From: an uncultured Ruminococcus sp.
Lineage (GTDB): Bacteria > Bacillota > Clostridia > Oscillospirales > Acutalibacteraceae
DNA: 64,000 bases
NCBI GenBank assembly: GCA_900539465.1
Contig: UQCF01000003.1
Coordinates: 1-64,000, forward strand
Direction: 5' to 3'
Under the pieces are notes generated by a model that saw nothing but the letters and a program-made list of their open reading frames with translations, did not search any database and was not told where the DNA came from. This document shows positions 1 through 9,000 of the stretch, one piece after another. Both the position numbers and the translations under genes were made by a program. The stretch's first letter is position 1. Every line of letters begins with the position of its first letter.

Positions 1-43
1 CTTCGAGAGCGTATAGCATTGCTTCCACTCTTCTTTTTTTCAT
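1..43 (-). CDS. Partial CDS running off the left edge (N-terminus only)
   Basis: An ATG on the minus strand at 43 is preceded by a good ribosome-binding site (AGAAGGG, about 6 bases upstream). It opens a frame that stays open to the window edge and encodes 14 residues beginning MKKRRVEAMLY. Too little is visible to name a family. A second minus-strand frame across 1-140 is also open but has no start codon with a ribosome-binding site. Because it lies next to the polymerase genes, it could belong to the same accessory element; this is inference. Confidence 0.4.
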   Translation of the reverse strand, partial: MKKRRVEAMLYALE

Positions 44-525
44 ATAATCCCTTCTCTATAAAACATAAAATCTTGCTTAACCATAAACCTAAATCATCAC
101 TTTCAACTCCTTTTTTCAACGCTTTACTTATAGTATGTAAGAAGTTAGAAAGTTAAACAGACGAGTTGTTAATCGCATTAAATATAATGTTATTTCAATT
201 AACGGCACGTAAGGTTTGACTATAAGGTTAATTTTGGATTGGAGGGTTTATATCATTTATGAAGATATTTTGTCATTACAATAAAATAGATTTTGCTTAA
301 CTTATTTTGTTTCGAGAAGGAATAAATCTGAAATAAAAAAATACTTATCATAACCCCGTAGTAATCAATGCTACGGGGTCGTTTTTTTAACAAATTATTA
401 ATTAAATGTAAATTTTTTTAATTACGCAAATCTGTTTTAGTCTAAATTAAGCTTTTTTATCAAAAACGCCAAATCTCAACTAACAAGTTTCTTATAAAGA
501 CAAAAATTTATAAGGAGACTTTGTT
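44..525. other. A/T-rich intergenic region left of the polymerase genes
   Basis: About 480 bases with no convincing gene. It holds the upstream region of the minus-strand partial gene, an orphan plus-strand terminator hairpin at 353-388, and the leader of the 62-residue gene with its AAGGAG ribosome-binding site at about 512-517. A 13-codon frame at 259-300 has a loosely spaced GGAGG upstream but nothing else to support it. No direct repeats, tRNA or integrase fragment were seen. Confidence 0.6.
353..388 (+). terminator. Orphan rho-independent terminator
   Basis: A perfect 9-bp stem (ACCCCGTAG / CTACGGGGT) with a 9-base loop is followed by CG and a run of seven T on the plus strand. No plus-strand gene precedes it within the window. 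It therefore ends either transcription entering from the left or a short non-coding RNA. Confidence 0.75.
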
Positions 526-714
526 ATGAAATCAATTAAAACTATCCCGGAAACAGTATCATTACTAACGCTTAATGGAATGGATATTATAAGCGCTACA
601 AGGGCGCTTAAATCAGCCATTTTAAATAGCAATGTAAATGTCTTTATCGTAGAAGATAAATTCTATGTTTGCTATGAAGACGTAGTCTTAGCCCTGAAAG
701 GTGGTGCGGCATAA
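526..714 (+). CDS. 62-residue protein coupled to the DNA polymerase
   Basis: A small protein of unknown family that starts at an ATG behind AAGGAG with good spacing. Its TAA stop overlaps the ATG of the polymerase by one base (TAATG), so the two are probably translationally coupled and act together. The middle of the protein has alternating helical segments (about residues 5-35) followed by a beta-like stretch rich in Val, Phe and Tyr; a small DNA-binding or accessory role is conceivable but not shown. It is much too short to be a typical terminal protein. The A/T-rich codons match the polymerase rather than the genes further right. Confidence 0.7.
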   Translation: MKSIKTIPETVSLLTLNGMDIISATRALKSAILNSNVNVFIVEDKFYVCYEDVVLALKGGAA

Positions 715-3656
715 TGAACAAGCCACTTTTTTCAATGGGTAAGAATGCTGTTAAACAACTTGAAGCAAACGGCTGGGTTAAATCAGAAGTCGGACATTCC
801 GAAACAATTGAATTTAAAAGAAATTATGAGTTATACATTAGAAAGCGACCGATTTCAGATGTAATAATTACTTCAAATTCGTTCCGAAAAAGTAATATTC
901 GGAACATCTCAGAACCTGAAAAACCGCTTATATCAAAGGTAAAACGTGCGGGGGCAAAAGAAACTAATGGGACCCTCAAATCCAGTTTGCCCCCGGTTGA
1001 CGGTCTGCCTGACTTTTCACGATATCCGTCGCTTAAGGCTGTACAAAATGGTTCGCCGACCCTTGTTATTGGATTTGACTCTGAATGGTTTGGTGCAAGT
1101 CCTCGAAATATTCTAAGCTGGCAATTTGCTCTTGTCTTAGATGGCCTCGTATACGAATTTATTTTTATCAATCGATTTTACAAAGGCTATTCACCTGCAA
1201 GTAATATTTCACTTGAATTTGCTATTGGGAGGATTATTGATGAACTTGATAGCAAAAATGAAATTGTTCCAAAAGCTATAAAAGCATCAACTATAACAGT
1301 TGATGGAAAACGGAAATATGATAAAGTAAAGCATTATTCCGTAACATTGGTTTGCCATGCAAGTATAGTAGACCTCACCAATTTTAATCAAAGTTCAATA
1401 TATAATATTGATTTTATGGAAAGATTGACATCTGCAGGCGGTGGAATGTTCAATATGTTTCCAATAAAACTACATCCCCACAGCTTTACAAGGAAATCCG
1501 GAAACAAGTACATTTATCCTATAAGTATAAATTTTCGTGACAGTATGTGTTCTGCACCTGCTAAAGCATGCTCTCTCGAAGATTTGGGGGAGACTATTGG
1601 TGTACCCAAAATCGAAGTTAATGTTAGTCGAAAAGAACATATGAACGATTTCCTTTTGGCAGAACCGGTAAGATATTTTGAGTATGCAAGTCGAGATGCA
1701 ATTATTGCTATGCTTTATACTCAAGCAATATACGGTCAAAATCTTACGCAATCCCCGACAATACTTACGGCTGCTGCAAAAAATATGAAGTTAAGCATTA
1801 AGAAATACTTAGGATGCAAAAATGATGACGAATATAATGAGAGATATCGTGGTCTTATTTATGTTACTCACGGACTTGTAGAAAGGAAGCCAAGAGGCGA
1901 CCGTCCCGGGTATTTAGAATCATCTGAATCATTAGAGCCAATTAACGACAGAGCAAACACAGTACAAAACTATGCCTCGTTCTCTTACCATGGTGGGTAT
2001 AACAGTTGTTCCGAAGTTGGATATTTCCCTTGCGTTACTTTTGACTATGACCTGCAGAACGCTTATCCTACTGCAATGTGTCTTGTTCCGGATGTTGATT
2101 GGGGAAACTGTATTCTTGATAGAATGGAAAATCGGTTACTATGTAAATCTGATTTTATTAATGATGATAAGTGCAATTGTTTTCCTATAATGTTTTGCTA
2201 TGTGAAATTCGAATTCCCCGAGAGTGTTAAATACCCATGCATACCAATTTGTGATGACGGTGTACCTTTTTATCCACGGACATCGGATGGTGTCGAGGGT
2301 GTTTATGCATGTGGGCCGGAGTTATACCTTGCTGTTATGCTTGGAGCAAAAGTTTATGTAGAAACCGGTTATAAAATTAGGACACGTTTAAATTGTGATA
2401 AGACGGAGAGCTATTCTCTTAGGACAGCAGTTAAACAACTTGTTAGCGATAGAACCCGTGCAAAAAAAGATTATGGAAAAGGTACGCTTGCTGAACTAAT
2501 TTTAAAGTTGATGGTTAATGGTTCGTATGGAAAAACAGCGCAGGATGTAGTTAAAAAATATGCTTGGAGTGTGTATCGCAACGAAATGGAGGATATCGGT
2601 GCTTCTTGTGTTACCAATCCTGTTAGCGCTTCACAAATAACAAGCATAGTACGAGCTGTATTACTCGCAACGCAAAACGAACTATCTAATTGTGGCTATT
2701 CAACTTGTTCTGTTACAACAGATGGTTTTATTTCAGACGCTCCTTTTGAAGTTCTTAAATCGTGCAACCTATATGGTATGCGTGCCAAAATGGAAAGTGC
2801 ACGATTATTCTTAACAGATGGTAATTGCGCTGATATGTGGGAGATTAAACATGCACAAGATGACCTTCTTAATTTTTGTACACGTGGAAATATAAGCCGC
2901 TATGCAGTAAAAGATAAGCCTATGATTTTGTATGATAAAAAGTATGACGGTGTATGTGCTCATAATGGCGTAAAGTCAAAATATGAGTCCGGTAGTTTAG
3001 ATGACCGTAATTGGCTCTACGAAGTAGTTGCATCGCGCAATTCGAAAATATCATATGAATGCAAAGAATGGACCAATTTAAAGGATGTAGTCCATACATA
3101 TAAGGAAAACCCAAACACACCTGTAGATGCATTTGAAGTAATAAAGCGGACAAAAAATATTAGCATGGATTATGATTTAAAGAGATGTCCTGACTATACA
3201 ACTCTCAAACCTGATAATATAGTAATTGGTGTAAACACATTTGAAGTTGCACACTTTGATACGCGACCATTTGAAAATATTGAAGAATTCCGAAAATATC
3301 GACGGAAAAGGAAGAACGTAGCTGTTCTTCGTACAGTTAATGATTGGTTACTTTTTAAAGCAAAGATTGCTTCAGATGAAGTTAATACAAAGATTAAAGA
3401 CCTTGAATGGAGCAAATTGACTTCCTGTATAAGATATTATAGAGTGGGTATCATTGATATTCCCACGCTATCGTTTCATAAAGATGATTGGTCAGTTCAA
3501 GATATCTGTGATTGGATACAATCGCATAATCATAGCAGCAAATTATTTAAACAATGTAATTGGAAGGATTGTCGTAAACCTGATAGACTTTCTTCCGCAT
3601 TGCCTATATCTGAAATAAAAGATTTAATGAATGAATTACAGAGCGATATTCCGTAA
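714..3656 (+). CDS. Family B DNA polymerase, protein-primed/pipolin-like type
   Basis: A 980-residue DNA polymerase with an intact proofreading domain. Exo I is D122/E124 in FDSEW, Exo II ends at D276 in NFRD, and Exo III is Y324xxxD328. The polymerase palm follows: motif A at D446 (DLQNAYP), motif B at K598 (KLMVNGSYG), and motif C at residues 668-671, which reads TTDG instead of DTDS. The essential second aspartate (D670) is kept. This organisation belongs to the DNA_pol_B_2 group, which replicates phi29-like phages, linear plasmids and pipolins. Motif C and the lack of an obvious terminal-protein gene beside it suggest a pipolin-type enzyme, but that is inference. The start overlaps the stop of the 62-residue gene and a terminator follows. 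A/T-rich codon use unlike the downstream chromosome suggests transfer. Confidence 0.9.
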   Translation: MNKPLFSMGKNAVKQLEANGWVKSEVGHSETIEFKRNYELYIRKRPISDVIITSNSFRKSNIRNISEPEKPLISKVKRAGAKETNGTLKSSLPPVDGLPDFSRYPSLKAVQNGSPTLVIGFDSEWFGASPRNILSWQFALVLDGLVYEFIFINRFYKGYSPASNISLEFAIGRIIDELDSKNEIVPKAIKASTITVDGKRKYDKVKHYSVTLVCHASIVDLTNFNQSSIYNIDFMERLTSAGGGMFNMFPIKLHPHSFTRKSGNKYIYPISINFRDSMCSAPAKACSLEDLGETIGVPKIEVNVSRKEHMNDFLLAEPVRYFEYASRDAIIAMLYTQAIYGQNLTQSPTILTAAAKNMKLSIKKYLGCKNDDEYNERYRGLIYVTHGLVERKPRGDRPGYLESSESLEPINDRANTVQNYASFSYHGGYNSCSEVGYFPCVTFDYDLQNAYPTAMCLVPDVDWGNCILDRMENRLLCKSDFINDDKCNCFPIMFCYVKFEFPESVKYPCIPICDDGVPFYPRTSDGVEGVYACGPELYLAVMLGAKVYVETGYKIRTRLNCDKTESYSLRTAVKQLVSDRTRAKKDYGKGTLAELILKLMVNGSYGKTAQDVVKKYAWSVYRNEMEDIGASCVTNPVSASQITSIVRAVLLATQNELSNCGYSTCSVTTDGFISDAPFEVLKSCNLYGMRAKMESARLFLTDGNCADMWEIKHAQDDLLNFCTRGNISRYAVKDKPMILYDKKYDGVCAHNGVKSKYESGSLDDRNWLYEVVASRNSKISYECKEWTNLKDVVHTYKENPNTPVDAFEVIKRTKNISMDYDLKRCPDYTTLKPDNIVIGVNTFEVAHFDTRPFENIEEFRKYRRKRKNVAVLRTVNDWLLFKAKIASDEVNTKIKDLEWSKLTSCIRYYRVGIIDIPTLSFHKDDWSVQDICDWIQSHNHSSKLFKQCNWKDCRKPDRLSSALPISEIKDLMNELQSDIP

Positions 3657-3688
3657 ATATTAGCAAAATGAATTCTTTTGATATTTTT

Positions 3689-3723
3689 CCCCTCCAAGAT
3701 TGACTCTTGGAGGGGGATTTTTC
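3689..3723 (+). terminator. Terminator after the DNA polymerase gene
   Basis: A perfect 11-bp stem (CCCCTCCAAGA / TCTTGGAGGGG) with a 5-base loop is followed by GGATTTTT. It lies about 30 bases after the polymerase stop codon on the same strand. Confidence 0.9.
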
Positions 3724-3742
3724 TGATATTAAAATAATATAC

Positions 3743-3770
3743 TTGACAAACGCTGCCTTTATGTTATATT
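3743..3770 (+). promoter_or_regulatory. Sigma-A-like promoter without an assigned gene
   Basis: TTGACA, a 16-base spacer and TATATT on the plus strand. No open frame follows before the convergent perR-rubrerythrin pair. Just downstream lies a short direct repeat (ATTTGAAGT twice, 3774-3794). It may drive a short RNA of about 110 nucleotides, or be a remnant of a gene lost when the neighbouring element arrived. Confidence 0.45.
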
Positions 3771-3835
3771 ACTATTTGAAGTAACATTTGAAGTGCCCAA
3801 TTATTTCAGATTTATAATTTGTTGTGTATTTGTAG

Positions 3836-3878
3836 TAAAAATTAAAAACGCACTAATTTCTAATAAATCAGTGCGTTT
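3836..3878 (-). terminator. Terminator of the perR-rubrerythrin operon
   Basis: Read on the minus strand, a 9-bp stem (AAACGCACT / AGTGCGTTT) is followed by TTAATTTTT. It lies 60 bases beyond the rubrerythrin stop codon. Confidence 0.75.
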
Positions 3879-3939
3879 CGAAATTTATACATCTAAGTTC
3901 TGAAACCGTTGATATATAAGGCTTTCAGGCTATTTTAGA

Positions 3940-4482
3940 TTAACCGAAATATCTCTTAAGAAGACCTGCAAAAGCTCTGCCGTGCCTTGCCTCGTCACGA
4001 GCCATTTCATGAACGGTATCGTGAATAGCGTCAAGACCTGCTTCTTTTGCTCTTTTTGCAAGATCGGTCTTGCCTGCCGTTGCGCCGTTCTCTGCTTCTA
4101 CGCGCATTTCAAGGTTTTTCTTTGTGCTGTCGGTTACAACTTCGCCGAGGAGCTCTGCAAACTTAGCTGCATGCTCTGCCTCTTCGTAAGCTGCCTTTTC
4201 CCAATAGAGACCGATTTCGGGGTAACCCTCTCTGTGAGCAACTCTTGCCATTGCAAGATACATGCCTACCTCACTGCATTCGCCGCTGAAGTTAGCTCTG
4301 AGATCGTCGATAATATCCTGAGAAACGCCCTGTGCAACGCCTACAACGTGTTCTGCCGCCCAAGCCATGTCTTCATCCTGCTTTTTAAATTTTGATGCCG
4401 GAACTCCGCACTGGGGGCACTTCTCGGGGGCTGCGTCTCCTTCATAAACGTAACCGCATACTGTGCATACAAATTTAGCCAT
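3940..4482 (-). CDS. Reverse rubrerythrin (peroxide/oxygen detoxification)
   Basis: A 180-residue rubrerythrin with the domain order reversed. The rubredoxin-type iron site comes first (C6xxC9 and C22xxC25), followed by a ferritin-like four-helix diiron domain with Glu and His ligands in EEAEH and DEARHG. Reverse rubrerythrins of clostridia are NADH-linked peroxide and oxygen reductases in the cytoplasm; that function is family knowledge. The gene sits 39 bases downstream of a PerR-like repressor with no terminator between, so it is probably transcribed from the PerR-box promoter and induced by peroxide. Confidence 0.93.
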   Translation of the reverse strand: MAKFVCTVCGYVYEGDAAPEKCPQCGVPASKFKKQDEDMAWAAEHVVGVAQGVSQDIIDDLRANFSGECSEVGMYLAMARVAHREGYPEIGLYWEKAAYEEAEHAAKFAELLGEVVTDSTKKNLEMRVEAENGATAGKTDLAKRAKEAGLDAIHDTVHEMARDEARHGRAFAGLLKRYFG

Positions 4483-4521
4483 AATAAAAATCCTCCAAAT
4501 ATAAAATATTTATTTAAAAGC

Positions 4522-4911
4522 TTATTGCTTCGGTTTGCAGTTGTCACATATTCCGCAAAGTGTAAGCGAATAGCTTTCTATCTGACCTTTTACACTATTG
4601 ATAAGAGAGCTGTTAAAGGGAGATTTGCCGTTTGGCAGATGAATATCTGACATTTCGCCGCATTTGCTGCACAAAAAGTGGCAATGAGGCTTAGGGTTGC
4701 CGTCGTATCTGTCTGCCCCGTCAACCGAAATCTTCATAATGCTGCCGTCCGAGCAAAGCATACCCAAATTTCGATAAACCGTGCCGAGGCTCAAATTCGG
4801 AAACTTGCCTTTAAGGCTCATATACAGCACCTCCGCCGTGGGGTGGTCATATCTTGAGCAAAGCTCGCCGATGAGTGCGTCGCGCTGTTTGCTGTGTTTT
4901 GTAGCTGCCAT
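4522..4911 (-). CDS. perR: Fur-family repressor, PerR-like
   Basis: A 129-residue Fur-family regulator. It has a winged-helix N-terminal half (LSLGTVYRNLGML is the recognition region) and a C-terminal half with a His-rich metal site (PHCHFLC) and two zinc-binding Cys pairs (CSKC and CGIC). Its own promoter carries a Per/Fur-type palindrome and its downstream neighbour is a rubrerythrin, which favours peroxide sensing over iron sensing. Metal-ligand details that separate PerR from Fur cannot be settled by eye. The start ATG has an AGGAGATATT ribosome-binding site. Confidence 0.88.
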   Translation of the reverse strand: MAATKHSKQRDALIGELCSRYDHPTAEVLYMSLKGKFPNLSLGTVYRNLGMLCSDGSIMKISVDGADRYDGNPKPHCHFLCSKCGEMSDIHLPNGKSPFNSSLINSVKGQIESYSLTLCGICDNCKPKQ

Positions 4912-4927
4912 AATATCTCCTAACCAA

Positions 4928-4942
4928 TAATGATAATCATTA
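4928..4942 (-). promoter_or_regulatory. Per/Fur box at the perR promoter
   Basis: A perfect 7-1-7 inverted repeat, TAATGATAATCATTA, lies immediately downstream of the -10 hexamer over the expected transcription start. The form matches Fur/PerR boxes. Binding would block transcription of perR and rubrerythrin, giving autoregulation. Confidence 0.8.
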
Positions 4943-4947
4943 CTGAT

Positions 4948-4976
4948 ATTATAATTGCATATTGATGTTTTGTCAA
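4948..4976 (-). promoter_or_regulatory. Promoter of perR-rubrerythrin
   Basis: Exact consensus sigma-A promoter on the minus strand: TTGACA, 17 bases, TATAAT. Such a strong core promoter needs the adjacent Per/Fur box to be held down. Confidence 0.88.
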
Positions 4977-5021
4977 GAGCTTTTTAAAAAATTTTTTTAT
5001 ATCATTTATCTGGTGTCAGCC

Positions 5022-5050
5022 TTGACATATACTGCATTTTTTTATAAAAT
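5022..5050 (+). promoter_or_regulatory. Promoter of the acyltransferase gene
   Basis: TTGACA, a 17-base spacer and TAAAAT, ending about 26 bases before the start codon at 5077. Confidence 0.7.
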
Positions 5051-5076
5051 ATACGAAAAAATCATGAGGTTTTAAA

Positions 5077-5628
5077 ATGATAAAATTTTTGGTTAAATTA
5101 AGGAATAAGCTTTTAGGTATTGACGGCAGATCTCAGCTTGAAATTTTAAAAGACAACGGAATGACTGCGGGTGAACGCTGCCATATAATGGAAAACTGTT
5201 CAGTTGACATGAGCCATTGCTGGCTGATTTCTATGGGTGACCATGTGACGCTCGCGCCCGGCACAACCATACTCGCACACGATGCCAGTCTGAAAGAATC
5301 ATTGGGATACACTATGCTCGGAAAAGTGAAAATCGGCAATAATGTCTTTATCGGTGCCGGATCAGTTGTTTTGCCGAATATAACAATAGGCAACGACGTT
5401 ATTATCGGAGCCGGCAGCATTGTAACAAAAGATATTCCGTCAAACAGCGTTGCGGTCGGCAACCCTGCAAGGGTAATTAAAACATTTGAAGAATATTTTG
5501 AAGAGAACCGTAAGCTTACAGAAACCAACCCGGTTTTTGGTATGGACTATAAAATAGACCAAATCACGCCGCAAAAAAAAGAGGAAATGAAATCCCTGCT
5601 TGACAATAAAAAAGGGTTTATCCTCTAA
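5077..5628 (+). CDS. Hexapeptide-repeat acyltransferase (MAT/CysE-like)
   Basis: A 183-residue left-handed beta-helix acyltransferase. The C-terminal two thirds show the repeated hexapeptide pattern (for example IGNNVFIGAGSVV and IGNDVIIGAGSIV) and the typical closing segment VAVGNPARVIK. These enzymes are cytosolic trimers that move acetyl or other acyl groups from CoA to sugars or small amines; the substrate cannot be told here. It resembles the maltose/galactoside acetyltransferase type, with a tail of about 45 residues after the repeats. It has its own promoter and a GAGG ribosome-binding site, and is convergent with the next gene. Confidence 0.85.
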   Translation: MIKFLVKLRNKLLGIDGRSQLEILKDNGMTAGERCHIMENCSVDMSHCWLISMGDHVTLAPGTTILAHDASLKESLGYTMLGKVKIGNNVFIGAGSVVLPNITIGNDVIIGAGSIVTKDIPSNSVAVGNPARVIKTFEEYFEENRKLTETNPVFGMDYKIDQITPQKKEEMKSLLDNKKGFIL

Positions 5629-5652
5629 AGTAATCGGTTATATAAAGAAATC

Positions 5653-5682
5653 AGGGGTTGCCGCAAATGCGGCAGCCCCTTT
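5653..5682. terminator. Bidirectional terminator between convergent genes
   Basis: An 11-bp stem (GGGGTTGCCGC / GCGGCAGCCCC, one G-T pair) with an AAAT loop lies between the 3' ends of the acyltransferase gene and the minus-strand small hypothetical gene. T-rich stretches are short on both sides. Confidence 0.6.
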
Positions 5683-5696
5683 GCTGTGTCAGAATA

Positions 5697-5990
5697 TTAT
5701 TCTTCATCAAAGAACGAATCGGCAACCTCAAAGCTGTCGCAAATCTGTGCGAACAAACCGTTTGGCTCCAAAGTGCCCTCGTCCAGGCACCGCTGCAAAT
5801 CCTCCCTTGTAAAAGAAGTATAGCGGCTTGCCATGGCGCACTTTTCTCTTGACTCTATCAAAAAGGACAGCTGATGATCTGTCAGTTTTGAAAATTTATC
5901 TTTTCTCTGTGACAAATACTCATCAAAACAATTTTCTTTTTTGCCGGCATAATCCGACAATATAGAGATGAAATAATTCTTTCTGTCCAT
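5697..5990 (-). CDS. Hypothetical protein, 97 residues
   Basis: A small acidic, largely alpha-helical protein of no recognised family, without signal peptide or membrane segment. It begins 16 bases after the alpha-mannosidase stop codon on the same strand, so it is probably the last gene of that operon. Its ribosome-binding site is weak (GGA, about 12 bases upstream), which fits coupling to the upstream gene. Confidence 0.65.
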   Translation of the reverse strand: MDRKNYFISILSDYAGKKENCFDEYLSQRKDKFSKLTDHQLSFLIESREKCAMASRYTSFTREDLQRCLDEGTLEPNGLFAQICDSFEVADSFFDEE

Positions 5991-6006
5991 TTTGCATCAA
6001 ATCCGA

Positions 6007-9000
6007 TTAAAATTTAACCTTGAAGTTTTTAATTTCAAAAGGTTTAGCTGTGAAGCTGATAGTGTTTTTGTCAAAGTCGATAGGCTCATCGTTTCTCTCA
6101 ATGAGGTCGCACTCCGCAGCATAGGTTATATCGCTGAAAAGAGTGACGGTTGCTTTGGTTGTTCTGCCGGTCTTTTCAACCATACGAATAATATAAGCGT
6201 CTTCTTCCTCACACTTTTTAACAGCTTCAAGAGTGATGTTGTCACAGTCAAGAGTAATGAAAGAGCCTTCCTTCTCCCCTGCCGCTCCGTTTTCAACAGC
6301 AACGGGAACAACGGGGTTATTGATTTCAAGACCTCTTGTGAGGGTATCGGCTTTCTTCCATGTGCCTGCGTGCGGATAGAGAGAATAGGTGAAGTAATGC
6401 TCGCCTCTGTCAGAGGTCGGGTCGGGCTTGATGGGAGCCTTGAGGAGGGTAAGAATCATCTTATGTTCGTTTACCTCATGACCGTATTTGCAGTCGTTAA
6501 GAAGCGATACGCCGTAGTCCTCGTCCGACATATCAATCCAGTTATGCGCATTGACCTCAAATTTTGCCTTGTCATACGGATTGTATCTGTATGAGCAGCA
6601 CTCCATTGTTGCATACGCAATATCTCTTGTGTAGGTCTTGGTCTGAAGATCGACATCAAAGAAAACTTTGAGAAGCTTCTGATCCTCATGCCAGCTGACG
6701 TTGGTGTCGAAATCAATTCTGTCAAGGTCGTTATAAATCAAAATATTCTGATGGATAACGGACTTGAGAACCTCTTTCTCTATTGAAATCATTGTATATA
6801 CATCGCCGGAAACTATGTCTTTAACAACGCCGTCTTTAAGCTCATATTCACGGTCAACATATGTTGCGACAATATCCCATGCGTCATATCCGCCGGGCAT
6901 ATCCTCAAAGAGTCTGAAGTCGTTGCCCTTGCCGCCCTGTGAAAGAACCTCTCTGCCGTTTGCTTTATCATAGATGGAAACAAGCGTTGCATTGTCGTCA
7001 AGAACGAGTTTGAATCTGTCGTTCTCAATCTTTTTGCCGTTGCTCTCGTCATATCTGTGTGCCTTTTCGGCGGGAGCTTTGTAATATACCTTGTAGCCGA
7101 CTGCGGGGATGTCTTTTGCGATAAATACAAGCTTCTTTTCGCCGTTCAGCTTTTCATACATCTGAGCGGGAACTTTGTTGCCGTTTTCATCGAAAATGTC
7201 AACATCCTGATAATCAAGCTCAACCTTTGTTGTTGAGGGAACCGCAAGAGAATTGAAAAGTGCAAACGGCGTGCCGATTTTTTCGTCAAAGCCGATATGC
7301 TTCGCAATGCACTTGAGTGCGCCGTCGCGGATTTTTTCGCCCGTCTCTATAACCTCGGCATAAATGCTCATGAGCTTGCCGAAAACCTCGGTGATATGTG
7401 TGCCGGGGAGCGAATCGTGGAACTGGTTGGTGAGAATCTTTCTCCAAGCGAGGCTGAGCTCTTCTCTCGGATATTCAAAACCGTATTTTTCTGCTATAAC
7501 GGCATACATCTCTGCCTGTCTGTAAAGATTTTCGCAGTAGCGGTTTGCCTTTTTAAGAGCAGCCTTTGTCGTATGAACTCCTCGATGCTCTTCGAGATAA
7601 AGCTCGTCCTTCCAAGTTACAATCTTATCGCCTGCGGCAACGGCCTTTTGGCGCATATTTTCAAGGGATTCCTCAATTTTGCAGGCCTTTGTCTCGGGAA
7701 GTCCGGGGAAGTTTTTGTATCTCTTGACGTACTCGAGCATCTCGTTGTCTACTCCGCCGCCGCCGTCGCCCCAGCCGTAGCAATACATAGACTCGCCGAT
7801 GGTATCTTTATCGGAATACTTGACCCAGTTTGTTTTGAGTGAATCCGGCTCCATAGAACCGATAAAATGTGTGGGCGGCACGGCTGCAAAAACTTTAGAG
7901 CCGTCCGGGCCCTCCCACCAGAAGGAGTTATAAAGCCAGGGATTTGTGTCGTTCCAAATTCCCATTTTATGAGTGACAAAATATTTCATGCCGGCCTTTT
8001 TCATAATCTGAGGCATGCAGTAGCTGTTGCCGAAAACATCGGGCAGCCAGCAGGTTTTAGGTGTTACGCCAAACCATTTTTCGGCATAGCGTACGCCGTG
8101 CAGGAACTGACGGACGAAAGATTCACCCGAAATGATGTTACAATCGGGCTCAACCCACATGCCGCCGATATATTCCCATCTGCCCTCTTTAACTCTCTTT
8201 TGAACCTGCTCAAAAAGGTTGGGGTAATGAACTCTCATTTCTTCATACATGCCTGCCTGGCTCTGTGAGAAAATGAAGTCGGGGTACTGCTCCATAAGAC
8301 GAAGCATTGTTGCGTGAGTACGGCCTACCTTGCGGACGAACTCTTTGTATGCCCACATATAAACCATGTCAAGGTGAGAGTTGCCTATGAGGTCAAGTCT
8401 GCCCATACATTTGTAGTTGGGGTTATTGTAGACCCTGTCATAAAGAACCTTTTTGCACATTCTGAGCTTTGCTTTGAAAACGTCAAAATCCGGCTCGTCA
8501 AAATCAACATAGCAAAAAGCCTCTTTAAGGGACTCACGGATAAGAGTTGCATAGTCATTACCCATGCCGGGCATAAACAGAGCGTTATAAACGGCTTTAA
8601 CGTCCCAATAAATATCTTTTATCTCATCATCCGTTGTGGCAATGAAAGAACACTCAAGCTTTTTGAGCGTACTCTCGTTTGAGTGCCAAACGAAGTATGA
8701 CTCAATATCAATATCAAAGACTTCTCCTGCCTTTGCACACTCTGTGAGTACAACGGCATTGCGGAACGGGTCAAGCCCCTGGAAGGGAACGCCGTTGACG
8801 CTGACAAGCGAATCGCCGCCGAAATAGACATAAAGAGTGACCTTTTGACCTGCGAATTTTTCGGGGATAACGATTTGGTTTTTAAAGAATGCGCTCATTC
8901 CGTTGCCGCCCCAGTATTCGCCTACCGAGAGATCTTTCCAACCGTCATAGAGATATTCGTACTCGCCTATATCTTTATAAATGCACTCACGCATTTTCCA

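Noticed and set aside
259..300. A 13-codon plus-strand frame with a GGAGG upstream, possible leader peptide
   Set aside because: The ribosome-binding site spacing is about 12 bases, the peptide has no run of regulatory codons, and no gene with a matching attenuator follows at once.
714..3656. Prophage replication module
   Set aside because: No phage structural, lysis, integrase or packaging genes are visible, so the polymerase is described only as part of an unspecified mobile element.
5992..6594. A 200-residue plus-strand frame inside the GH38 gene
   Set aside because: It is antisense to clearly conserved mannosidase sequence, and its Phe/Val/Ser-rich composition is typical of a complementary shadow.
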